Assembly: GCA_028284675.1 (NCBI GenBank)
Contig: JANQRI010000014.1
Location: 21,797 to 85,796 of the forward strand
Source of the DNA: Gammaproteobacteria bacterium
GTDB lineage: Bacteria; Pseudomonadota; Gammaproteobacteria; HTCC5015
Direction of reading: 5' to 3'
Length of the DNA: 64,000 nucleotides
A program made the translations under genes and the position numbers. The first letter of the stretch is position 1; the number at the start of each line of letters is the position of its first letter. Positions 42,850-51,200 of the stretch are shown in pieces. The notes under the pieces are model-generated. The model saw only the letters and a program-made list of their open reading frames with translations, had not been told where the DNA came from and ran no database searches.

Positions 42850-45800
42850 CTACTGCTCTTCCAGACCTTTTGCCTTTTCCGGCTTAACACTTTGTTTTAA
42901 TGCCAAGTGAGTAGACACAAAAACTTCCTCTAACTCCTGGATAAGCTTTTCATGCTGCACACCCAATTGATAAGGTTTTAACTCTTCAGCTTTCTTACAT
43001 AACGCCACCATACAATCAGCACCCAAGTCACCGGCTACACCTTTCAGGTAGTGCACAGAATCTTTAAACTCAGGGTAATCAACCTCTTTGAAAGATGACT
43101 TAACAACCTCTATTTTGCGTCGACCTTCCCTTCCAAACACGTCGACCAGCTCTTGAAGAAAGCCCGGGCCCGCAGCCAATTTTTTCAAATTACCGATCAC
43201 CTCTTCATTAACCAGCTTACTTTTGCGCGGAGGCTCCGGAGCAATAGCTTCTTCTTTTCTATTACGTGCAGACAGCTTAGCAACAGAATCCAAAAGCTTG
43301 CGCGCATCCAAAGGTTTTGTAATGTATAAATCCGCCCCTGCATCTTTACATGCCTTTTGCGTTTCGGGCGTTGCATCCGCAGTCAAGATAATCACGGGAA
43401 CTCTAAAGCTGGTATCCATGAAACGGTAAGCTTTAATAACATCCAACCCACTAACTTTCGGCATATTGACATCTACAACCAACATATCGAAAACCGAATT
43501 TTGCAACTGATCCAGGGCCTGCTCACCATCACTAACCAAAAAAACCTGATGACCCGCCTTGCTCAATATCTGTTCTATTACAAGCTGATTTATTTTATTA
43601 TCCTCAGCCACCAGAATTTTAAGCCTTCTTACGCTACGCTGACGATAATAATCAGATAGTGAAATAACATTTTCGGAAGAGTCATAATCAACCAATGCCA
43701 CATGGATTGCATTGAACAGTGCTTTTTTCTGCACTGGCATTCTCAACACATTATCAAAACCATACTCAAACAACTCCTCGCTCTTATAATCACTGCCTTC
43801 ACCCAACAGCGCGATGATTGAAATCTTTTTAAAACTCGCCTGCTGCTTTAACCGATCAACAAACTCGTCATAAGCAATATTCAAAACGCTGGTTTCCACA
43901 ATCACAACCAATGGGCGGGATATATTGTGCCCGGATGCTTTACCCAACAACTCATCGATATTCTTGGCGAAAAAAGTCTGCAACCCCCAATTACTAAGAT
44001 GTGTAATCCAGCTACTTGCATGAGAAAGGTCAATCAAAGACATAACCTGCACCCGGTTAAACGACTCCAGTACTTCGGCACTGTCTTCAGTATCAACGCA
44101 GTCAAAGGGCACAGTAATCGAAAAACAAGAGCCAACTCCTTCGGTGCTTTCGAAATCTATCTTACCGCTCATCGATTCCACCAGTTGTTTTGCAATCGAC
44201 ATCCCCAGTCCGGTACCACCGTATTTACGGGTAACCGAACTATCAGCTTGCGTGAAGGGCTCAAAAATCACGGGCTTTCTGTCTTCGGGAATTCCGATGC
44301 CGGTATCCTGCACCTGGATACATACCAACGCCACTCCATCGGCTTCTTCAACCAGTTTTACTTTTATACTGACTAGCCCTCGATCAGTAAACTTTATTGC
44401 ATTGCCAAGCAAATTCGAAAGCACCTGTTTTAAACGCACTTCATCCCCGACGACTAATGACGGCACTTCCGGTAAGATATTTGCGCGAAAACTTAACCCT
44501 TTTGCCTTCGCCTGAGTCTCAAACACTGTTGCTATTTGCCTGAGAACTCCATATAAATCAAATACCCGCTTCTCCAGAATGACTTTTCTGGCTTCTATTT
44601 TTGAAATATCCAGTATGCTTTCTATGATCCCGAGCAATAAATGTGCGGAGGACTGAATTTTTCTCGCGAGATCATGCTGCTCATGATTAAGGTCTTCATC
44701 CAGCAATAAGTCACTGATACCAATCACACCATTCAACGGAGTCCTCAACTCATGGCTCATGTTTGCAAGAAACTGGGTTTTCGCGGTATTCGCTTCGGTA
44801 GCCGCATCAATCGCCAAATTCAGTTTTTTAATCAAAACCGACATATAAAGCGGCAATGCTATTATTAATACCAGCAAACTGGCGCTGATCAAAATATGCT
44901 CAGACCAAAAATCGTTGATCAAAAAAACACACATAAAACCCAAAACACTTAATGCGGTTGAGGCTTTAATATACCCAACCCCATACCTGAAACCGTTACC
45001 CATAGGCACCCACAGGTACAAAATAACCATAGGAGATGCCAACTCACCGGCGACTATCAGCACATAAGTGGGTGCGGCCAAATCAACCACGGTACCGAAA
45101 ATACGTCTGACATACGGGCGACCAAGCTTCAAAAGAACTATAGAAAAAATCACAATAGAAAGTATCACAGATATTGCCAGTGCAACTGCGGCCTTGGTGA
45201 TAATTTCTCTACCAATTAAATCCGCACTGTGCCAGGCAATATAAAAATACACCAAATACAAAGACGCAATGACCACCCGTATAGCGGCCTGCTCATGTTC
45301 AGTATCTTTGTGGTCATAATACTTGGAGCGAACTTTGAAATAGCCACTTAACGTACTTGCCAAAAAAGTGAAGAACACAGTTAGTGTCAACACCGGATTG
45401 GACACCCAAAACGGACTGACAATTGATAACAACATAAAATACGACAGCCCAACCACGCCTGAAATAATCGAGTAACTGGCGCCATACCGCAACCAATTGC
45501 CAATCGCGATCCAGGGATATAAAAACAAAGCGGGTAACGCCAGCTCACCACCCAGATAGAGTGTTAATGTAACAATCGAGTAATCTCCAACGATGCATAT
45601 CACTCGACGTGACAATACCGCACTGCGATCAATGACAGTCCACGCAAACAACAGCAATGAAAATACCAGATAACCGGCAACAAACATCGCCACCGTGATG
45701 GAAACCGCCGTGCTGCCCGGGTCATAAATGCTTATGATTAAGTAATAACCCAAAAACATACTCACCAATATAATCCGGAAAATACCCTGACCTATATCGG

Positions 45801-45888
45801 CTTTTATTTTTTTGCGATCACTGCTCAAGCCCCGGGATATCCGGTTTAATAACTGCTTGGTTACGGCTTTAAAGTCTGCAGCGTTCAT
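42850..45888 (-). CDS. rpfC: RpfC-type hybrid sensor histidine kinase with duplicated sensor
   Basis: About 1012 residues from the ATG at 45888. Numbering below counts one extra N-terminal codon. Two multi-helix membrane blocks (about 37-185 and 205-355) are followed by a HisKA domain with MSHELRTPLNGV (H380), a HATPase (LLGNAIKFTD, DTGIGIPED, GGTGLGMSIAK), a receiver-like domain without clear phospho-acceptor (about 610-740), a true receiver (KILVAEDNKIN, phospho-acceptor D807 in VVDVNMPK) and a C-terminal Hpt domain (SVHYLKGVAGDLGA, H947). This is RpfC architecture (Xanthomonas RpfC about 726 residues) enlarged by a second membrane module and a pseudo-receiver. It should sense DSF and phosphorylate RpfG. 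It converges with rpfF and lies 62 bases after rpfG. Confidence 0.92.
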   Translation of the reverse strand: MNAADFKAVTKQLLNRISRGLSSDRKKIKADIGQGIFRIILVSMFLGYYLIISIYDPGSTAVSITVAMFVAGYLVFSLLLFAWTVIDRSAVLSRRVICIVGDYSIVTLTLYLGGELALPALFLYPWIAIGNWLRYGASYSIISGVVGLSYFMLLSIVSPFWVSNPVLTLTVFFTFLASTLSGYFKVRSKYYDHKDTEHEQAAIRVVIASLYLVYFYIAWHSADLIGREIITKAAVALAISVILSIVIFSIVLLKLGRPYVRRIFGTVVDLAAPTYVLIVAGELASPMVILYLWVPMGNGFRYGVGYIKASTALSVLGFMCVFLINDFWSEHILISASLLVLIIALPLYMSVLIKKLNLAIDAATEANTAKTQFLANMSHELRTPLNGVIGISDLLLDEDLNHEQHDLARKIQSSAHLLLGIIESILDISKIEARKVILEKRVFDLYGVLRQIATVFETQAKAKGLSFRANILPEVPSLVVGDEVRLKQVLSNLLGNAIKFTDRGLVSIKVKLVEEADGVALVCIQVQDTGIGIPEDRKPVIFEPFTQADSSVTRKYGGTGLGMSIAKQLVESMSGKIDFESTEGVGSCFSITVPFDCVDTEDSAEVLESFNRVQVMSLIDLSHASSWITHLSNWGLQTFFAKNIDELLGKASGHNISRPLVVIVETSVLNIAYDEFVDRLKQQASFKKISIIALLGEGSDYKSEELFEYGFDNVLRMPVQKKALFNAIHVALVDYDSSENVISLSDYYRQRSVRRLKILVAEDNKINQLVIEQILSKAGHQVFLVSDGEQALDQLQNSVFDMLVVDVNMPKVSGLDVIKAYRFMDTSFRVPVIILTADATPETQKACKDAGADLYITKPLDARKLLDSVAKLSARNRKEEAIAPEPPRKSKLVNEEVIGNLKKLAAGPGFLQELVDVFGREGRRKIEVVKSSFKEVDYPEFKDSVHYLKGVAGDLGADCMVALCKKAEELKPYQLGVQHEKLIQELEEVFVSTHLALKQSVKPEKAKGLEEQ

Positions 45889-45949
45889 CAACTAATGATT
45901 CCAGTGTTAAAGAACTTAGAGGAGCGTAAGTTCGATAGTCCAAATCAGC

Positions 45950-47110
45950 TTAGGGTGCAGCTTGCCTAATATGCTCAACGCGCTCACGGTGCACCAAAAA
46001 AGCATTTACGCAATCCGGATCAAAATGAGTTCCACTATTGCTTTTCAAATACATACTAGCTTCATCGGCCGACCACGGATCTTTATAAGGCCTCGGAGAA
46101 GTGAGAGCATCAAACACATCTGCAACTGCCACTATGCGGGCTATCAACGGGATTTCATCACCTTTTAAACCCCTGGGATACCCAGTGCCATCAAACCGTT
46201 CATGGTGATTGAGCGCGGCTACAGCACCCAGCTGCAAATAATTCGATGAACTGTCTTTTAAAATCTCGTATCCAATCTGAGCATGCTCCCTCATAATCTT
46301 GCGTTCCTGCTCATTTAAGCGACCCGGTTTCAACAAAATGTCATCCGCAATTCCGATTTTGCCAATATCATGCATCGGAGCAGCCACCTCAATTTCCTCG
46401 CATTCTCCTGGTGAGAGCTGCAGGCCTTCCGCGATCAGGCGAGCGTATTTTGCCATCCTGAATACATGTGTTCCGGTGATTTCATCCCGATACTCTCCGG
46501 CCCTGGCAAGCCTCATCAATAACTCTTGCTCAAGACCACGCACCTGCATACTCGATGCAAGCATTTTTTGCTCCAGCCAGCTTAATCGGGTTTTAAGCTT
46601 CGCGTGTGTTTGCCGTTGCATTAATAAGTTACGACAACGAGCCTGGTATTCACGCTGATCCAGTGGGCGCACAAGAAAATCGTTAACACCCGCCTGCAAT
46701 GCCCGGTATCGTATCTCACGATCTTCACACACGGTTACAATCATCACTGGAACATCGTGACAACCCGGCAAAGCCCGGACCCTTTGCATGAGCTCTATGC
46801 CATTCATGCCCGGCATTTTATAATCGGTAATCAGCAAATCCGGTGGCGTTACACCCGCTTGCGCCAATGCCTGGGCAGGGCTGCTGTAACTTTGTAGCGA
46901 CAAAGAGCCATCTATATCGAGCAATAACTCACTGGTAATCTGACGACTTGTCAGGCGATCATCAACCACCACGACATTTGCTGCATTATCCTTAAAGCTA
47001 TCTGCATGAAAAAAAGAACCGGGCTTCTGGGCATCAGCTGGCACGATGGATAATCTCGCGCGGTTACGCCTACGCTCCTTATCGATACGACCGGGAATCT
47101 CGTGCAACAC
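45950..47110 (-). CDS. rpfG: RpfG-type response regulator with HD-GYP phosphodiesterase
   Basis: 386 residues from a GTG at 47110 with GAGGG six bases upstream. The receiver domain (about 45-165) has VVVVDDRLTS, the phospho-acceptor aspartate in LLITDYKMPGMNG and a PVMIVTV segment. The HD-GYP domain (about 215-375) has HVFRMAKYARLIAEGL, MHDIGKIGI, LNEQERKIMREHAQIG and HHERFDGTGYPRGLKGDEIP, all the conserved metal and GYP residues. It degrades c-di-GMP when phosphorylated by RpfC in response to DSF. It is transcribed before rpfC on the same strand, so the sensor and output form an operon. Confidence 0.94.
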   Translation of the reverse strand: MLHEIPGRIDKERRRNRARLSIVPADAQKPGSFFHADSFKDNAANVVVVDDRLTSRQITSELLLDIDGSLSLQSYSSPAQALAQAGVTPPDLLITDYKMPGMNGIELMQRVRALPGCHDVPVMIVTVCEDREIRYRALQAGVNDFLVRPLDQREYQARCRNLLMQRQTHAKLKTRLSWLEQKMLASSMQVRGLEQELLMRLARAGEYRDEITGTHVFRMAKYARLIAEGLQLSPGECEEIEVAAPMHDIGKIGIADDILLKPGRLNEQERKIMREHAQIGYEILKDSSSNYLQLGAVAALNHHERFDGTGYPRGLKGDEIPLIARIVAVADVFDALTSPRPYKDPWSADEASMYLKSNSGTHFDPDCVNAFLVHRERVEHIRQAAP

Positions 47111-47280
47111 TATCTGACCCTCATTGTAGAAAATCTCTGATTTATGCGCTGATAAGGCGAAAACGCAGCCTTAGTATGAAAACTATCCTGTTAATACGGA
47201 ACGTAACTCCAGCTAAAGCCTTAATTTTCATCGTGTTAGTTAAATATAAGGGCAAATCACTTGAAGGTCACGCAAAAAAA

Positions 47281-47694
47281 TCAACCATATGCGGTTATTG
47301 TGATATGCCTCAAGTGTGCGTGATAGCGATGCTCATACAAAAAAATACCCTGCCAGGTACCCAGCGCAGAACGGCCTTCCCGTATTGGGATGGTGATCGC
47401 GCTTTGCGTTAATATGCTACGGATATGCGCGGGCATATCATCAGGACCTTCGGCAGTATGACGGAATAAAGCATCACCATCCGGAACCAACCTCTCAAGG
47501 AAAGCCTCCAGATCCCGCCTGACCTGAGGATCAGCATTTTCACAAACCACCAGGGAGGCGCTGGTATGCGCAACAAAAATATGACAAAGGCCAATTTTAA
47601 TACCACTGGCCCGAATCGCCGACTCTATCTCGCCGGTAATCTCATGGGTGCCACGGCCGCTGGTGCGAATATCTAGGTTTACCTGGTGAAACAA
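47281..47694 (-). CDS. yjbQ: YjbQ family protein (UPF0047)
   Basis: A 137-residue protein of the YjbQ family. It contains GLCHIFVAHTSASLVVCENADPQVRRDLEAFL, with the conserved HTSA and N-D residues, and a C-terminal GTWQGIFLYEHRYHAHLRHI, where family members have GTWQ-x-I-x-x-x-E-x-R. Some family members have thiamine-phosphate synthase side activity; the true role is unclear. The start appears to be a TTG at 47694, four bases from the ffh stop, so translation may be coupled to ffh. Confidence 0.9.
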   Translation of the reverse strand: MFHQVNLDIRTSGRGTHEITGEIESAIRASGIKIGLCHIFVAHTSASLVVCENADPQVRRDLEAFLERLVPDGDALFRHTAEGPDDMPAHIRSILTQSAITIPIREGRSALGTWQGIFLYEHRYHAHLRHITITAYG

Positions 47695-47697
47695 CAG

Positions 47698-49056
47698 TCA
47701 GGTCCGCATGCCAGGCGGCAGCTTACCCTGTAAACCGCGCAACATATTTTTCATTCCACCACCGGCAAATTGCTTCATCATTTTGCTCATCTGCTTATGC
47801 TGCTTAAGCAAGCGATTTACATCCTGAATTTTTGTGCCTGAACCGCCGGCAATCCGTTTTTTACGAGAGCCATTAATCACATCAGGCTTGCGTCGCTCCA
47901 ACGGGGTCATTGAATTTATAATTGCAATCATGCGGTCTGCATGCTTTTCATCCGCTTGCTGCATCATACCTTTCGGCATTGCCCCCATACCGGGAAGCTT
48001 ATCCATTAAACCGGCAAATCCTCCCATCTGCTGCATGGACTGCAACTGATCCTTGAGGTCTTCCAAATTAAACCCTTTCCCACGCTTAACTTTGCGTGCA
48101 AGCTTTTCGGTTTTCTGTTTATCCAGCTTATGCTCTACTTCCTCAACCAGGCTTAAGACATCCCCCATACCCAATATTCGGGATGCTATTCGCTCCGGGT
48201 GAAATAATTGCAGCGCATCAGTTTTCTCACCGACACCGATAAACTTGATCGGCTTGCCGGTAATATGCCGGATTGACAGTGCTGCACCACCACGCGCATC
48301 ACCATCTGTTTTGGTCAGCACAACCCCGGTTAACGAAAGCGCTTCATCGAAAGCCTTGGCGGTATTTGCAGCATCCTGACCGGTCATACTATCAACAACA
48401 AAAAGACTCTCCGTAGGGTTGACCGTCTCCTGCAAAACCTTGATTTCCGACATCATCGCATCATCAAGATGCAACCGCCCTGCGGTATCCAGAATAATGA
48501 CATCGGTATGCGACTGCCGGGCATGCTTAATCACAGCCTGCGCTATTTTGGCGGGTTTATCACGGTCTGTACTGGGGAAAAAATCGATATCAATTTGTGC
48601 AGCCAACGTGCGCAACTGTTCAATCGCAGCCGGTCGATATACATCGCAACTGGCCAGTAATACTGATTTTTTTTCAGTCTCTTTTATATATTTCGCCAGT
48701 TTTGCCGCAGTTGTGGTTTTACCCGCCCCTTGCAACCCGGCCAGCATAATCACCGCAGGCGGCTGAACATTCAGTTTCAAGGGTTCAGCAGCAGACCCCA
48801 TAATGTCCACCAGCTCATCATTAACGATCTTGATAAACGCCTGCCCGGGACTGAGGCTTTGCATAACCTCAGCGCCCACTGCCCGCTGTTTGACATGCGC
48901 TATGAAATCCTTCACTACCGGCAACGCAACATCGGCCTCCAGTAGTGCAACCCTTACATCGCGGATTGCATCGCTGATATTGTCTTCCGTCAACCGGCCG
49001 CGGCCGCTGACCGACCGGACTACCTGACTAAAGCGTTCAGTAAGATTTTCAAGCAT
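47698..49056 (-). CDS. ffh: Signal recognition particle GTPase Ffh
   Basis: A 452-residue SRP54 protein. N domain about 1-90; G domain with GLQGAGKTTTAAKLA (G1), DTAGR (G3), TKTDGDARGG (G4/insertion) and FIGVGEKTDAL (G5); then the methionine-rich M domain (about 305-440; MQQMGGFAGLMDKLPGMGAM, and the SRP-RNA-binding segment RKKRIAGGSGTKIQDVNRLL). It binds signal sequences and 4.5S RNA and delivers ribosomes to FtsY. It is divergent from the ypjD-type gene but separated from it by an MBL-fold hydrolase gene. Confidence 0.97.
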   Translation of the reverse strand: MLENLTERFSQVVRSVSGRGRLTEDNISDAIRDVRVALLEADVALPVVKDFIAHVKQRAVGAEVMQSLSPGQAFIKIVNDELVDIMGSAAEPLKLNVQPPAVIMLAGLQGAGKTTTAAKLAKYIKETEKKSVLLASCDVYRPAAIEQLRTLAAQIDIDFFPSTDRDKPAKIAQAVIKHARQSHTDVIILDTAGRLHLDDAMMSEIKVLQETVNPTESLFVVDSMTGQDAANTAKAFDEALSLTGVVLTKTDGDARGGAALSIRHITGKPIKFIGVGEKTDALQLFHPERIASRILGMGDVLSLVEEVEHKLDKQKTEKLARKVKRGKGFNLEDLKDQLQSMQQMGGFAGLMDKLPGMGAMPKGMMQQADEKHADRMIAIINSMTPLERRKPDVINGSRKKRIAGGSGTKIQDVNRLLKQHKQMSKMMKQFAGGGMKNMLRGLQGKLPPGMRT

Positions 49057-49092
49057 GGCTTTGGAGTATAAATTACAAGCGTATCAAGCACT

Positions 49093-49860
49093 TTAAAATT
49101 TAAAGCGATCACCCGTACGTAACTGCAGCAGATCCCGTCCCGGCATTGCCGCTTCGCATTCTGACATAATCTGCTCTTCGTAACCCGGCTTTAGATGAGT
49201 AATCGCTATTTTAGGATTATTTTTAAGTTTTTTGATATCTTCAGCAAGATATTTTGGGCAATAATGTTTAGCCAAATCACTGAGCTCCTGTTGCTCATTT
49301 GCAAATGCGCACTCAACAATCAGTAGTTTCAAATTGGATATCCCGTTCAATGCATCCCACATGCTGTCACTGAATGAGGTATCGCCGCTGAATGCAATTG
49401 CACTATTCTCGGTGCTGATACTATAACCGGCAGCAGGCACGGTATGGCTGGCTTCCAGCATCCGAATTGATCGATGCCCCAGCTCAATCTGATCGCCATA
49501 ACGCATCGGAACATAGCGCATACTGGGCTCGGCAGCACTCGGAAGCTCGGCAAAATCAGGCCAGATCTGCCAGTTAAATATATGTTGCTTCAGGGTCTCA
49601 ATGGTTTCCGGCAATGCATGAATCGTTAAAGGTTTGCTTTTTACGCCAAACAAGGTGTCGACCAGCAAAGGCAGACCGGCAATATGATCGAGGTGTGAGT
49701 GGGTTAAAAATATATGCTGAATCCGGCTCAACTCTTCCAGACTCAAATCCCCTACACCGGTACCCACATCAATTAAAACATCTTCATCCAACAGCAAACA
49801 GGTCGTCCTTAAACCAGAACCAATACCGCCGCTGCAACCAAGAATTCGAAATTCCATCAT
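49093..49860 (-). CDS. MBL-fold metallo-hydrolase (class II cyclic-nucleotide phosphodiesterase-like)
   Basis: About 255 residues from the ATG pair at 49860 (MMEFRILGCSGGIGSGLRTT). It shows the metallo-beta-lactamase signature LTHSHLDHIAGLP, followed by distal metal ligands in AFSGDTSFSD (D) and ITHLKPGYE (H). The N-terminal GCSGGIGSGLRTTCLLLDED resembles class II 3',5'-cyclic-AMP phosphodiesterases (CpdP/PDE1 group), so a cyclic nucleotide substrate is possible, but related proteins cleave other phosphodiesters. An in-frame ATG at 49881 is an alternative start. It lies 36 bases upstream of ffh on the same strand. Confidence 0.82.
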   Translation of the reverse strand: MMEFRILGCSGGIGSGLRTTCLLLDEDVLIDVGTGVGDLSLEELSRIQHIFLTHSHLDHIAGLPLLVDTLFGVKSKPLTIHALPETIETLKQHIFNWQIWPDFAELPSAAEPSMRYVPMRYGDQIELGHRSIRMLEASHTVPAAGYSISTENSAIAFSGDTSFSDSMWDALNGISNLKLLIVECAFANEQQELSDLAKHYCPKYLAEDIKKLKNNPKIAITHLKPGYEEQIMSECEAAMPGRDLLQLRTGDRFKF

Positions 49861-50227
49861 GTATAAAAGCTTACCGATCAATATTTAAATTACTGCAACC
49901 TATCAGCCACAAATTAAGCACTCACAGTACTAAACTAAATCGTAAACCAGGCTTTAACCAACACAGTTTTGCGTTATTTTCCCCACACTCATGATATTTT
50001 GAGATAGGTTCTTAGGTTCTATAGTAAAATGCTAGCACGGGCCTGGTATTTACCCCTAGTACCAACCCAAAAATTTTGGCTTATTATGCGCATTATTTCA
50101 CAAAAGCCTGACTATTGGACTCAACCCCCACTATGCTTGGCACCATCCATTATTTGCGTATATTAGATATAGAGCAACCATAAAATCCACAATTTAAAAC
50201 AAATACTTTCAAGCCGCCCAATAACTT
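49861..50227. other. Intergenic region with a solo repeat end
   Basis: A divergent region of about 367 bases between the MBL hydrolase and ypjD-like genes. It carries a single end of the inverted-repeat element (49996-50012). No gene is supported; it must contain promoters for both sides, but none is clear. Confidence 0.5.
49996..50021. repeat. Solo terminal repeat of the MITE-like element
   Basis: ATTTTGAGATAGGTTCT (49996-50012) matches 17 bases of the element's terminus, immediately followed by a second TAGGTTCT (50013-50020). No partner end or element body is nearby, so it looks like an excision or deletion footprint. Confidence 0.65.
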
Positions 50228-51016
50228 ATGCTGTATAAAACATTACTCGCTATTTCAGCCTGCACCTTTTACCTGGTGGCCACCGTGCTGATCACTCTGC
50301 ATATGCGCAGACCGGCTCAGTTGACACCTGCATCATATGTCTCACCGGTGACCGCTCTGCTACTCCATGCACTGCTGATATATCAGCTGGTATTTATAGC
50401 TGGCGGCCTTAATTTAAGTTTTTTTAACAGCCTCTGTATGTTCGCCTGGCTAACCACATTTGGAGGCATCATTATCAACCTGCGCAACCGGCTGGAATCA
50501 TTGGGCTTGTTTCTATATCCGGTCAGCATAATCAGTATCGTGCTGGCTGTAATTTTTTATACGCCCGCACCTGAAATGACCAACCCTCCCATTTACCTGC
50601 AAATACATATTATCAGCTCGATATTCGCTTACTGTATTTTAAGCATCGCAGCACTGCTATCTATTGTTCTGGCGATACAGGATTACCAACTACACCATCA
50701 TAAGCCCGGCCGGATAACAGCATCACTCCCGCCTTTGCAAACTGTTGAGAAACTGTTATTTCAGGTGATTACAATGGGTTTTTTACTACTAACCCTGTCA
50801 CTGTTAACCGGCTTTATGTTCACCGATGACTGGTTCAACCATAAAATCATATTTTCCTGTCTGGCCTGGGGTGTTTTTCTGGTTCTGTTGTTCGGCCGGC
50901 ATCTGGCCGGCTGGCGTGGCAAAACCGCAATTCGCTGGACTCTGGGCGGTATAGTGTCTCTGATGCTGGCGTTTTTTGGCACCAAATTAGTGCTGGAAAT
51001 TATATTATCCCCGTAA
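50228..51016 (+). CDS. YpjD/CcsA-family inner-membrane protein (cytochrome c assembly-like)
   Basis: A 262-residue polytopic protein with about eight hydrophobic helices, matching the CcsA/CcmC-like assembly family in its short YpjD form. Family cues are the N-terminal helix, the SPVTALLLHALLIYQLVF segment (histidine in a helix), LHLQIHIISS-like YLQIHIISSIFAYCILSIAALLSIVLAIQD, and KIIFSCLAWGVFLVLLFGRHLAGWRG with histidines near membrane faces. The exact role in gammaproteobacteria is unclear; haem handling is assumed from the family. It lies upstream of a CNNM/CorC gene, a common order near ffh in gammaproteobacteria. Confidence 0.88.
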   Translation: MLYKTLLAISACTFYLVATVLITLHMRRPAQLTPASYVSPVTALLLHALLIYQLVFIAGGLNLSFFNSLCMFAWLTTFGGIIINLRNRLESLGLFLYPVSIISIVLAVIFYTPAPEMTNPPIYLQIHIISSIFAYCILSIAALLSIVLAIQDYQLHHHKPGRITASLPPLQTVEKLLFQVITMGFLLLTLSLLTGFMFTDDWFNHKIIFSCLAWGVFLVLLFGRHLAGWRGKTAIRWTLGGIVSLMLAFFGTKLVLEIILSP

Positions 51017-51200
51017 CCTTCAATATACCGAGCATTTCCGAAAACACCGACAAAACGGTTACTGTAAGGCCAAATCAGCATCGAAATAACACATAAGTAG
51101 CTGATAGATAAATAAAAACCTGCTATTTAAACACCACCTTTATGAAATTTGCCGCTTGGGCTACACTTATGTTCCGTAAGCACAATGAGGATTTGCCTGC

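Noticed and set aside
47176..47412. 78-codon plus-strand ORF between rpfG and yjbQ
   Set aside because: More than half of it is antisense to yjbQ, and its peptide shows no features.
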